A stretch of DNA of 64,000 nucleotides from positions 682,001 to 746,000 of the forward strand of contig OZ247499.1 in the NCBI GenBank assembly GCA_965233625.1. The letters run 5' to 3'. This document shows positions 43,667-51,663 of this stretch, in pieces (the stretch's first letter is position 1; every line of letters begins with the position of its first letter). This stretch comes from G965233625 sp965233625. Its GTDB lineage: Bacteria > Planctomycetota > Planctomycetia > Pirellulales > Pirellulaceae. The position numbers were made by a program, and so were the translations under genes. The notes beneath the pieces are model-generated. The model did not search any database. It had not been told where the DNA came from and worked only from the letters and a program-made list of their open reading frames with translations.

Positions 43667-43762
43667 TGGCTGTGGGTCTCCGACAGGCGGGAGTAACATT
43701 CCAACTGATCGGACAGCCAACCTTGGGGAGCTTTGTTGCGGCGAGCAAAGCTCCCCTTTTTC
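43667..43762 (+). ncRNA. Candidate structured small RNA ending in an intrinsic terminator
   Basis: No ORF is supported here, yet the base pairing is extensive. An outer stem pairs 43667-43673 (TGGCTGT) with 43713-43719 (ACAGCCA). An inner stem pairs 43680-43686 (CCGACAG) with 43705-43712 (one bulged A). A small apical stem sits at 43690-43692/43700-43702. A 6-base bulge (GGGTCT) lies on one side only. A strong terminator follows directly. Both flanking genes are on the minus strand, so a plus-strand product would be an independent RNA. I recognise no known family and see no clear promoter. The same arms could instead form in the carA 5' leader on the minus strand. Confidence 0.45.
43725..43761 (+). 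terminator. Rho-independent terminator, plus strand
   Basis: A perfect 11-base-pair stem (GGGGAGCTTTG at 43725-43735 with CAAAGCTCCCC at 43746-43756), a 10-base loop and a run of five T (43757-43761). On the minus strand no T tract follows, so it should act on plus-strand transcription. Confidence 0.85.
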
Positions 43763-43811
43763 GTTTCTTGCGAGACGCCCTCCTGGCGGGACTTCGCTCC
43801 GTCAGACTTTC

Positions 43812-45053
43812 TTAAGTGGCTTCAACTCCATTGCTGTTGCGGTCCAGGCAACGGCTGATCTGCCGGACGGCCTGCCGCAGCCGTTCTTCGTTTTCGACCA
43901 GCGCCATACGCAGATAGCCTTCGCCCTCGGGGCCAAAACCACTGCCGGGGCTTACGGCCACGTTGCCCTTTTCCAGCAGCATCATGGCGAAGTCCATCGT
44001 GCTCATCCGCGAGGCCCATTCTTCCGGCACCTTCGCCCAGACAAACATGCCGGCCTTCGGCGAATCCACCGACCAGCCAACGCGGCGCAGACCATTTACC
44101 AGCGCGTCGCGTCGAGACTGGTAGATGGCGGATTGTTTCTCGACAGCAGCTTCCGTATCGCGGAGCGCGACGATGGCGGCGATCTGCACTGCCTGGAACA
44201 TGCCGTAATCGTAATAGCCTTTGATCACGCCCAGATGCTTGATCATTTCCGCATTGCCCGCGCAGAACCCCACGCGCCAGCCGGCCATGTTGTAGCCCTT
44301 GCTCATCGTCGTAAACTCAACGCCTACGTCCGAAGCACCGGGCGCCGCCAGAAAGCTGGGCGGCTGATAGCCGTCAAACGCAACGTCGGCATAGGCAAAG
44401 TCGCTGATGACCATCAGGCCGTATCGCTTCGCCAGCTTCACTACTTCCACATAAAACTCTGGCTCCACCGTCACGGTGGAGGGATTGTGCGGGTAGCAAA
44501 CAATTAACAGCTTGGGCGCCGGGTACAGATGCTGGCAGGTGTAGGCGATGTTGGACAGGAATTTTTCGCTATCCGATACATCCAGCGCGATCACATTGCC
44601 CGAAGCCAACGCCACGGCGTACATATGCACGGGAAAGTACGGCGCCGGCGTAATGGCGGTGTCACCCGGCCCCATCATGGCCAGGCACATGTGGCTAAAG
44701 CCTTCTTTGGAACCCAGGCAGGTGATGATCTCTTTGGCCGGGTCCAACCGCACGCCATAGCGCTTCAGGTACTTGCTTGCGACTTCGCGGCGCAGATTCT
44801 CGATGCCGTTACTTTTGCTGTATCCGTGGTTCCGCGGGTCATGGGCAGCCGACGCAAGCTTCTCGATGACGGCAGGTTCCGGCGGATCGGAAGGATTGCC
44901 CATGCCGAGGTCAATCACATCGTGGCCCGCCCGCCGCTTTTCATACAGCAACGTGTTAATACGGCCGAACATGTAGGGCGGTAAGCGAAGCACACGGGCC
45001 GCCGGGCGAATCTCGACGCCGCCTTCCAGTGGCTCGTTGTTTTCTGGCGCCAT
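43812..45053 (-). CDS. PLP-dependent class I/II aminotransferase (AlaC-like)
   Basis: 413 residues. The early RLPPYMFGRINTLLYEKRRAGHDVIDLGMGNPSDPP is typical of alanine/LL-DAP aminotransferases. The PLP lysine is in FTTMSKGYNMAGWRVGFCAGN; the cofactor-binding Asp and Tyr are in VISDFAYADVAFDG. The late SPGSGFGPEGEGYLRMALVENEERL has the substrate-binding Arg. The pattern is close to AlaC, so it likely transfers amino groups between alanine or a related amino acid and 2-oxoglutarate. The exact substrate is uncertain. It lies upstream of the carA region and is transcribed the same way, separated by the terminator above. Confidence 0.93.
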   Translation of the reverse strand: MAPENNEPLEGGVEIRPAARVLRLPPYMFGRINTLLYEKRRAGHDVIDLGMGNPSDPPEPAVIEKLASAAHDPRNHGYSKSNGIENLRREVASKYLKRYGVRLDPAKEIITCLGSKEGFSHMCLAMMGPGDTAITPAPYFPVHMYAVALASGNVIALDVSDSEKFLSNIAYTCQHLYPAPKLLIVCYPHNPSTVTVEPEFYVEVVKLAKRYGLMVISDFAYADVAFDGYQPPSFLAAPGASDVGVEFTTMSKGYNMAGWRVGFCAGNAEMIKHLGVIKGYYDYGMFQAVQIAAIVALRDTEAAVEKQSAIYQSRRDALVNGLRRVGWSVDSPKAGMFVWAKVPEEWASRMSTMDFAMMLLEKGNVAVSPGSGFGPEGEGYLRMALVENEERLRQAVRQISRCLDRNSNGVEAT

Positions 45054-45161
45054 AAGTTGGTCAATCCAGAGGGTGTTAGGGGAGAGATATTCCCTTCAGA
45101 ATACCCGCCTCACGCAATTCTGAAAACGGGCCGCACGATGGGTTGCGCGGTAATCAGCCCA

Positions 45162-47012
45162 TTATTCCCCCAGATATTCAACATCCGCGAAGTACGCACC
45201 GCCAGCTTCACCGTTCTGCCGGGTCAGCCAAGTGTTCAACTGCGTGGGTCCCTGGGAGAGTTTCACCACGAATTCCACGCCAAGGCTGCCTGGTTTAACA
45301 GCTGATTTGCTTTTAACGCCGCCGATTTCGAGCGCAGCCATTGCCGCGACAACGGGTTTCTGCGCCTCAACGGGGAACTGTCGAAGCGTAATCCTGTACC
45401 GCCCGGTTTTCACCACATGTAACATCCAAGGGCCAGTAACCGGCGGCAGCCGGCCAATGGTATAGAAATTCCAGGGCGGATTGCCCGTTGGCATATACCA
45501 GTCCTGAGAGCAAAGCCGGGTAGGACTTTCACCGGGATTGCCAATATCGATCCGCACCGGCTTCAAACGCGGCGAGACCTTCTTCCAGAATTTCATGTAG
45601 TGGGAACGAAGTCCGGCGACGACTTCGGGGTGCTTTGCTGAAAGATCCGTGGTCTGACCAGGGTCCGCTTCGATATCATAAAGCGACTGCTGCCCGGAGT
45701 TCACCAGGCGCCAACGTGGCGTCAGAACCGCGGACCACTTGAACGGTTGGGCGGGAAGTCCCGTGCCGCCGGCGCCGCCATGAAACTGCACCACAATGTG
45801 GCTGCGTTGCAACGGCTTATTCTCTGTAAGCAGACCTTTCAGCGAAACGCCGTCGGGGGCGTAGCCCTCTGGAACGCGTATACCGCACAATTCCGCTAAA
45901 GTTGGCAGCATGTCGATATGGGCAGTCTGCCCCGCAACATCCTTTCCGCCGGTAAGCCCGCCCGCCGGCCAATGAATGAAGCACGGCACACGGTGTCCGC
46001 CATCGTAGACGGATGACTTTTTGCCGCGCATGCCCGCGTTGAAACCCAATAGGGGCGCCGAGTCCAGACCGTCGAATTTCGCACCAGCAGCCGTGCCATT
46101 GTCGGTCATAAAGATCAGGATGGTGTCTTTTTCCAGCGACAATTCCTTCAGACGTTTTCGCAGTGCTCCGACATTGTAATCGATATTTGCGATCATCCCA
46201 AAGAAGTTGGCGTTGGTGATCTTCTTGTTGCCGGCATAAGGCTTCGCCCACTTCGCGGGTACACGATATGGCCCATGCGGCGCATTCAGCGCCAGATAAA
46301 GGAAGAAAGGTTCCTTTTGATGCTTTTCGATAAAGCGGGTTGCTTCGCGGAACCAGACATCGGTGCAATAGCCATCGAATTTTTCAAACTTTCCATTTCG
46401 TTCATAAACGTCATCAAAATAGTCGTTCCCCCAATAGTCAGACGCCTGCCCGATGCCGCCGCAACGGTGCCAGACCACTTCCTGAAAGCCGCGGTCCTGA
46501 GGACGGTGCGGGGCGTTATCTCCCAGATGCCATTTCCCGATCATCCCGGTTGCATAACCATTGTCTGCAAACAGGTTGCCGACCGTCAGTTCATCGCGAT
46601 GCATCATCGTCCGCCCGGAACTGGTGCGGTAGGCTCCGGTAACCGCAGGATAATTGCCCGTCATCAACGCCGCTCGAGTCGGCGTGCAGAAAGGGCTGAC
46701 GTGAAAGTCGGTCAGCCGGACAGACTCTGCATGCAATTGATCCAGGTGAGGCGTATTGAGAAACGGGTTGCCATGACACGCAAGATCGCCATACCCCTGA
46801 TCGTCCGTCAGGATGAGAATGACATTCGGACGGGAGACTTCATCCCCCTTAACTTGTTGTTCCGTCAGAGCCTGTGGAACAAATGCTGCAACGATCAGAA
46901 AAGTGAGAGTGGCAATTCTTCGTAGGAAATGATGTGGAAACGCGTTGCGGAAACCAGCCTGTTTCATCGTAAGGATTTGAAACATATTAAATTGACTCTC
47001 TATCTTCCGCAT
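45162..47012 (-). CDS. Secreted formylglycine-dependent sulfatase (arylsulfatase A type)
   Basis: 616 residues if the first ATG is used; ATGs at 46985 and 46967 are alternatives, and the last places the signal peptide (KQAGFRNAFPHHFLRRIATLTF) at the very start. The core opens with PNVILILTDDQGYGD, whose Asp pair binds Ca2+. The cysteine to be converted to formylglycine lies in SPFCTPTRAALMTG (CxPxR; C109 counted from 47012). Later conserved motifs are GKWHLGD, YLALNAPHGPY, FMTDNGT and the QTAHIDMLPTLAELCG block. A C-terminal domain of about 130 residues follows. It removes sulfate esters from polysaccharides; the anaerobic or aerobic maturase is not in the window. Confidence 0.94.
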   Translation of the reverse strand: MRKIESQFNMFQILTMKQAGFRNAFPHHFLRRIATLTFLIVAAFVPQALTEQQVKGDEVSRPNVILILTDDQGYGDLACHGNPFLNTPHLDQLHAESVRLTDFHVSPFCTPTRAALMTGNYPAVTGAYRTSSGRTMMHRDELTVGNLFADNGYATGMIGKWHLGDNAPHRPQDRGFQEVVWHRCGGIGQASDYWGNDYFDDVYERNGKFEKFDGYCTDVWFREATRFIEKHQKEPFFLYLALNAPHGPYRVPAKWAKPYAGNKKITNANFFGMIANIDYNVGALRKRLKELSLEKDTILIFMTDNGTAAGAKFDGLDSAPLLGFNAGMRGKKSSVYDGGHRVPCFIHWPAGGLTGGKDVAGQTAHIDMLPTLAELCGIRVPEGYAPDGVSLKGLLTENKPLQRSHIVVQFHGGAGGTGLPAQPFKWSAVLTPRWRLVNSGQQSLYDIEADPGQTTDLSAKHPEVVAGLRSHYMKFWKKVSPRLKPVRIDIGNPGESPTRLCSQDWYMPTGNPPWNFYTIGRLPPVTGPWMLHVVKTGRYRITLRQFPVEAQKPVVAAMAALEIGGVKSKSAVKPGSLGVEFVVKLSQGPTQLNTWLTRQNGEAGGAYFADVEYLGE

Positions 47013-47306
47013 TTGCTACTAGCAGTTCCCCTGGCTCACCCCTCAACAAGACAGACGATATGTCTCAACCGGCCTCCAATAATAATGGACGCGTGGCGGC
47101 AAGGAACCCAAACCAATTCTGCGTGCATTGTCTTTCCCGTCACTGCCGTCGTCAATTACTAACAACTGCACCATTGCCTGTTCGAGAAGTGGCTGAAACG
47201 CTGGTTCTTGTGCGTTTTCACAACGGGAACTTATGCAGTTGTCGGTAGGCAGTTGCCAGCAACATGCGTTGCGATCGAGGAGTGCAAACTGCTGAAACCG
47301 GCATGT
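47013..47306. other. Divergent intergenic region between sulfatase and B12 operon
   Basis: AT-richer than its neighbours, without a supported gene. Short open frames here lack ribosome sites or family motifs. It must contain the sulfatase promoter on the minus strand, but I found no well-spaced box to name. The B12 operon promoter lies at its right end. Confidence 0.5.
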
Positions 47307-47334
47307 TTGACAATCGAATTGATTGCCTTATACT
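47307..47334 (+). promoter_or_regulatory. Sigma70-type promoter of the B12 operon
   Basis: TTGACA (47307-47312), a 16-base spacer and TATACT (47329-47334). The predicted start near 47341 coincides with the first base of the riboswitch P1 stem, which supports both calls. Confidence 0.8.
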
Positions 47335-47340
47335 CCGGGA

Positions 47341-47532
47341 GGTTTGTGGTGACAGATCATTTTCCAAAATGGTCTGTGAACAGGGAACGCCGGTGAGAGT
47401 CCGGGACGGTCCAGCCGCTGTAAACTGCTGCAACTAAGTTGCAAATCAACTCTTTATCTATTGAATGCCATTGTCCGCACGGGCGAGAAGGCAGAGTTGA
47501 ATCGCAGTAAGTCAGAAGACCTACCACCAACA
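47341..47532 (+). promoter_or_regulatory. Cobalamin (AdoCbl) riboswitch
   Basis: The core consensus is seen: AGGGAACGCCGGTGAGAGTC at 47382-47401, then ACGGTCCAGCCGCTGTAA and, 90 bases on, AGTCAGAAGACCTACC. Stem P1 pairs 47342-47350 with 47523-47531 with one mismatch. It lies 164 bases before the first downstream ORF and directly after a strong promoter. Family knowledge: bound adenosylcobalamin turns such leaders off, here reducing the uptake and assembly genes when B12 is plentiful. I see no T-run terminator after it, so control at the ribosome site is more likely than attenuation. Confidence 0.93.
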
Positions 47533-47696
47533 AGTCGGAATCACCCTCTCGGGTTAGGGACTCCGTCGCCAGCGTTCCAGAATGCGCAGCAAGCGGCTGT
47601 ACCTGGAATTTAGATGGCCAGATTCTGTTGTGCTCAAAACTTAAGAGCGCAGGTTTAGCCATCACCCACTGGCAAAATGTGTGAAAGAACCATTCT

Positions 47697-47885
47697 ATGA
47701 CTGACTGGCTGAAGCCACATCCGCTAGGCCAATCGCCTGCACATGCGGCGCGCGGGGGTCTGAAAGGCGGTTCAATTGTGCTTCGCACCGGCGGACCGGT
47801 GCAGTTTCTTTCGGAAACGGTCCACATCGCTGTTCTTGCAGGCATGGTCAGCCGCAATGGTGGGGAAGTGGTTAAGCACCATTGA
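47697..47885 (+). CDS. Small ORF (62 residues) at the head of the B12 operon, function unknown
   Basis: ATG 47697 opens 62 codons with coding-like base use. The stop TGA (47883-47885) overlaps the proposed TTG start of cobQ at 47882, so the ORF would couple translation into cobQ. The weak purine stretch GAAAGAA lies before the start. The product (PHPLGQSPAHAARGGLKGG near the N-terminus) shows no signal peptide or motif I recognise. It sits where the riboswitch expression platform would act, so it may be the true controlled leader frame. Confidence 0.5.
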   Translation: MTDWLKPHPLGQSPAHAARGGLKGGSIVLRTGGPVQFLSETVHIAVLAGMVSRNGGEVVKHH

Positions 47886-49423
47886 GCCACGTTTCCCCAG
47901 CAAAAACCCTCATGGTTATGGGCGCCAGTTCGTCCGCCGGCAAGACATTTCTAACGGCGTTGATCTGTCGTTGTCTTGCCCGGCGTGGAGTGCGTGTCGC
48001 CCCGTTTAAGTCGCAGAACATATCGAACAATGCAATGGTCTGCAAAGATGGCAGCGAGATCGGCCGCGCCCAGGCACTACAGGCGTTCGCCGCGCGGATC
48101 GCTCCGCACGCGGATATGAATCCAATTCTGATAAAGCCCGAAGGCAACGGACGATCGCAGATCGTCGTCAACGGGCGGTCCATCCCAGCAATGGAATCCT
48201 GCGATTACGTCAATCGCCGTGAGCAGTTGTGGCCGCATGTGACGGCGGCATTGGACCGGCTGCGGACGCAGTACGATGTGGTCGTAATCGAAGGCGCGGG
48301 CAGCCCGGCGGAACTCAATCTGGCGGATGTGGAAATGGTCAACATGTCGGTCGCCCGCTACTGCGACGCGCCCGTGTTACTGGTTGGCGACATTGAACGC
48401 GGCGGAGTATTCGCCCAGTTGCTAGGCACCATGATGCTGCTCCCAGCCGCGGACAGGCGGCGTTTTCGCGGTTTGATTGTAAATAAGTTCCGCGGAGACC
48501 TCTCCCTTTTTGACAAGGGGGTCCAGATCCTGGAATCTCGCGGAGGTGTTCCCGTCCTCGGCGTGCTGCCGTGGATAGATGACCATGGTCTACCAGACGA
48601 AGATGCTGCCGCGCTCACCTGTACCATGCCGGTCGAGTCAGACACCCTGCTTGATATTGCCGTCGTCAGGTTGCCCCACATCGCCAACTTCGATGACTTT
48701 GATCCGCTAAAAGCAGAACCAGCAGTGCGGCTTCGTTTTGTTTCGACCGTAGAACAGCTTGGCTCGCCAACGGTGGTGATCTTACCCGGCACCAAGAACA
48801 CGATTGACGATCTGCACTGGCTGCGGGAATGCGGACTGGCCAGCCGGATCACTTCGCTTGCTCAACATAACACCACGATCGTAGGTATCTGTGGTGGCTA
48901 TCAGATGCTAGGCAGGACCATCCAGAATCCCGCTTTACTGGAATCCGATAGCTCATCCTGCGAAGGGCTAAATCTGCTTGATATTGACACGGTGCTCCAC
49001 CCGGAGAAACACACATCGCTGTCGCGTTTCCGCGTTACCGATGACAGGATCTGTCCGGGCGCCAAAGGGGCTGTTTTTCACGGATACGAGATCCATTACG
49101 GACGGTCACAGACAACGTCTCCCTGGCTCGAAGGCGCCGGAGACAACTCTTCGCAATCAGCGGGCAACACCGATAAGGCAGAGGGCGCACGTTCAGCAGA
49201 CGGCCGCATCTGGGGCTGCTATCTGCACGGGCTTTTTGCCAATGACCGCTTCCGGCGCCAGTGGTTGCAGCACTTAGGAGCAACGCTCTCCGATGGTCCG
49301 CAGACCAGCCTGGATGCATCGCTGGATCGTGCGGCGGACATATTCGAAAAACACATCGACTTCTGCCGGGTGATGGAAACCATCGGCATTCCGGCCGGCC
49401 CTCAGGAGCACTGCCATGTCTGA
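47882..49423 (+). CDS. cobQ: Cobyric acid synthase
   Basis: 513 residues from TTG 47882, overlapping the small upstream ORF; ATG 47912 is possible but would cut the first strand short. The N-terminal dethiobiotin-synthetase-like part has the P-loop GASSSAGKT and KSQNISNNAMV with the SNNA motif. The middle has IEGAGSPAELNLADVEMVNM. The C-terminal glutaminase has the Cys in TIVGICGGYQMLGR and the FHGYEIHYGR and CYLHGLF sites. It amidates four side chains of adenosylcobyrinic acid diamide. It is the first large gene of the B12 operon. Confidence 0.95.
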   Translation: MSHVSPAKTLMVMGASSSAGKTFLTALICRCLARRGVRVAPFKSQNISNNAMVCKDGSEIGRAQALQAFAARIAPHADMNPILIKPEGNGRSQIVVNGRSIPAMESCDYVNRREQLWPHVTAALDRLRTQYDVVVIEGAGSPAELNLADVEMVNMSVARYCDAPVLLVGDIERGGVFAQLLGTMMLLPAADRRRFRGLIVNKFRGDLSLFDKGVQILESRGGVPVLGVLPWIDDHGLPDEDAAALTCTMPVESDTLLDIAVVRLPHIANFDDFDPLKAEPAVRLRFVSTVEQLGSPTVVILPGTKNTIDDLHWLRECGLASRITSLAQHNTTIVGICGGYQMLGRTIQNPALLESDSSSCEGLNLLDIDTVLHPEKHTSLSRFRVTDDRICPGAKGAVFHGYEIHYGRSQTTSPWLEGAGDNSSQSAGNTDKAEGARSADGRIWGCYLHGLFANDRFRRQWLQHLGATLSDGPQTSLDASLDRAADIFEKHIDFCRVMETIGIPAGPQEHCHV

Positions 49424-50051
49424 ACAGAATGTTCCGTCAAACAACGACGCAGACGATGCTCACCGTAAAAAGATGGCCCGCCTCAACGAAATCAAAGACC
49501 GCGAATTGGCGTCGCGCACGGAGGAAAGGGGCCTGGTGATCGTTCATACCGGCGCGGGCAAAGGCAAATCCACAGCTGCGTTTGGCATGGCGATCCGCGC
49601 CCTTGGCCAAGGTATGAAAGTTGGCATTGTCCAATTCATCAAGGGAGCCATCCCCACGGGAGAAGCTGCCTTCTTCCAGCAGATCGCTGAACAGGGTATG
49701 CCCATCGAAATGCACACGCTTGGCGAAGGCTTCACCTGGAAGACTCAGGACAGACAGCGCGATATCGCCACCGCCGAACGCGGCTGGGAACAGGCCGTGA
49801 AGCTGATCCGCGACCCGACTGTTGACCTGGTCATTCTTGACGAAATTAACATCGCCACCAGATACGGCTACATCGACCCGGCAACGATTCTGCAAGAGTT
49901 AGAAAACAGGCGGCCGATGCTGCACGTCGTTTTAACGGGCCGCAACGCCGCCGATGAAATCGTTGAAATGGCTGATCTGGTTTCCGAAATGAAGATGGTT
50001 AAGCATCCATACGCACGCGGTGTGAAGCCGCAGCGGGGAGTGGAGTTTTGA
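49416..50051 (+). CDS. cobO: Cob(I)yrinic acid a,c-diamide adenosyltransferase (CobO/BtuR type)
   Basis: 211 residues. It begins 8 bases inside the end of cobQ. The nucleotide-binding P-loop HTGAGKGKSTAAFGMAIRA, then VGIVQFIKGAIPTGE, and DLVILDEINIATRYGYID with EVVLTGRNA-type region (HVVLTGRNAADEIVEMADL) are the CobO/CobA/BtuR signature. The C-terminal KHPYARGVKPQRGVEF is also conserved. It attaches the 5'-deoxyadenosyl group to cobalt. This serves both de novo late steps and salvage of imported corrinoids. Confidence 0.95.
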   Translation: MSEQNVPSNNDADDAHRKKMARLNEIKDRELASRTEERGLVIVHTGAGKGKSTAAFGMAIRALGQGMKVGIVQFIKGAIPTGEAAFFQQIAEQGMPIEMHTLGEGFTWKTQDRQRDIATAERGWEQAVKLIRDPTVDLVILDEINIATRYGYIDPATILQELENRRPMLHVVLTGRNAADEIVEMADLVSEMKMVKHPYARGVKPQRGVEF

Positions 50052-50686
50052 ACCTTTCAGAGCCCCACAACAACCTTCGACCGCAACGAGACGGAACCAT
50101 GCAACTGGTTCTCGGTGGCGTTCGCAGCGGTAAAAGCCGCTTCGCTCAACAGTTGGCCGCAGAACTGGGCGGTGACGACGTACTGTTCGTGGCAACCGCC
50201 GCTGCCCACGATGACGAAATGCAGCAGCGCATCGCACACCATCGCCAATCACGTCCCGCCAACTGGCAGACCCTTGAATGCCCGCAGCAAGTCGCCAATA
50301 GCATCGAGAACCCACCTCCGGTGGTGCTGTTGGACTGCCTGACCCTCCTTGTCAGCAACCTTCTCTGCGACAACCCAGATCACTTCGAGGCGGTTCAGGC
50401 TGCGGTAGACGAGGAAGTTGATGCGTTGATCTCCTTCCCGGATGCTCATGACGTGCATCTGATAATCGTATCGGGAGAAGTAGGCGCCGGCGTCGTGCCC
50501 GAACATAAAATGGGCCGGCAATTCCGCGATCTGCTTGGCTTTGCGAATCAGCAACTCGCAAAAGCAGCCAACGCGACTTACTGGATGGTTGCCGGACTAC
50601 CAGTGAATGCCACAAAACTGGCGTGCAGTGTCGCCGGCGCGGCGGAGCACGCACAGTCTTTTCGTAGAAGTGGAGATTCACCGTGA
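50048..50686 (+). CDS. cobU: Adenosylcobinamide kinase / adenosylcobinamide-phosphate guanylyltransferase
   Basis: 212 residues from TTG 50048, which overlaps the cobO stop and has GGGGAG 7 bases before it; ATG 50099 would give the usual N-terminus MQLVLGG and is a possible alternative. The P-loop VLGGVRSGKSRFAQ, then IAHHRQSRPANWQTLE with the guanylylated-His region, LLDCLTLLVSNLL and VSGEVGAGVVPEHKMGRQFRDLLGFANQQLA define the enzyme. It phosphorylates adenosylcobinamide and adds GMP, the step before lower-ligand addition. cobS is not present here. Confidence 0.94.
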   Translation: MNLSEPHNNLRPQRDGTMQLVLGGVRSGKSRFAQQLAAELGGDDVLFVATAAAHDDEMQQRIAHHRQSRPANWQTLECPQQVANSIENPPPVVLLDCLTLLVSNLLCDNPDHFEAVQAAVDEEVDALISFPDAHDVHLIIVSGEVGAGVVPEHKMGRQFRDLLGFANQQLAKAANATYWMVAGLPVNATKLACSVAGAAEHAQSFRRSGDSP

Positions 50687-51663
50687 ACAGTCGTCACCTC
50701 TACTGCATTGCCGCCAGCGCGATGTTGATGGCGACCATCGCCGGATGCCAACAACAAACTTCGCCCCCAGTCGTCAATAAAGCGACTGAAGCTAACGAAG
50801 TTCCGGGCGATTTGATTCGCGTTGTCGACCGGACGGGTCGTAAGGTGACGTTTGAAAATCCGCCCGCGCGGATTGTTTCGCTTTCGCCTTCCACCACGGA
50901 ACTGCTGTTCGCCATCGGGGCGGGTGAAAGCATCGTCGGTGCGACTCGTTACTGCGACTACCCCGAAGCAGCCAAGTCAATTCCACGGGTGGGCGGCGGT
51001 CCGCTAGACGGGCTCAGCCGCGAAGCCATCCTCGGCCTTGAGCCGGACCTGGTGCTATGCAAGTGGGACAGTCACGAACCCTTGATTGAACTGTTCACGC
51101 GACTTGGCATCGCCGTGATTGCCGTTGGGCCGGAGTCGTTGGATCAGCTGTTTAACGAAGCGGCGATGCTTGGCAAAGTTACTGGCCACACAGATGGCGC
51201 GGCATCGCTTATCACCAAGATGAAAGCACGCCGGCAGGTGCTGGTCGAGCGAGTGGCCGCGGTGCCAGAGAGCGAACGCCCTACGGTTTTCTATCAGGTG
51301 TGGGACGACCCGCTGATGACCGCCGGGCCGGATTCTTTCATTGGCGAAATGCTTGCCACAGCCGGAATGAAGAACATATTCGAAGATACGGATCAGCGTT
51401 TTCCGCGTGTCAGCGCTGAAGTGGTTGTCAAACACAATCCGCAAGTCATTCTGGCGCCATCCGATCACGCCGGTCAGCTCACGTATGAAAAACTGGCGGG
51501 CAGGCCGGGCTGGGAAGGCGTGCGGGCGATCGCTGACCGCAGGGTCTATGTGATCGATGGCGATCTGGTTTCGCGGTGCGGGCCGCGTGTATTAGGTGCG
51601 CTGGAACAGATGATCGATAAGGTCTACGGCGAAAAAGCGGCGCCGGGCGGCGACTCGCGATGA
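50683..51663 (+). CDS. btuF: Cobalamin-binding lipoprotein of an ABC transporter (BtuF type)
   Basis: 326 residues from GTG 50683, which overlaps the cobU stop. The lipoprotein signal peptide ends in IAGC (C22). The substrate-binding fold has PARIVSLSPSTTELLFAIGAGESIVGATRYCDYP, then GLSREAILGLEPDLVLCKW and VFYQVWDDPLMTAGPDSF, which match class III helical-backbone B12 binders. It should deliver corrinoids to the BtuC permease. The 4-base overlap with the permease gene links their translation. Other iron-siderophore binders look alike, but the B12 riboswitch settles the substrate as corrinoid. Confidence 0.93.
   Translation: MNSRHLYCIAASAMLMATIAGCQQQTSPPVVNKATEANEVPGDLIRVVDRTGRKVTFENPPARIVSLSPSTTELLFAIGAGESIVGATRYCDYPEAAKSIPRVGGGPLDGLSREAILGLEPDLVLCKWDSHEPLIELFTRLGIAVIAVGPESLDQLFNEAAMLGKVTGHTDGAASLITKMKARRQVLVERVAAVPESERPTVFYQVWDDPLMTAGPDSFIGEMLATAGMKNIFEDTDQRFPRVSAEVVVKHNPQVILAPSDHAGQLTYEKLAGRPGWEGVRAIADRRVYVIDGDLVSRCGPRVLGALEQMIDKVYGEKAAPGGDSR

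Noticed and set aside
47060..47396. Short plus-strand frames before the B12 riboswitch
   Set aside because: No ribosome sites or motifs; they overlap the promoter and the riboswitch.
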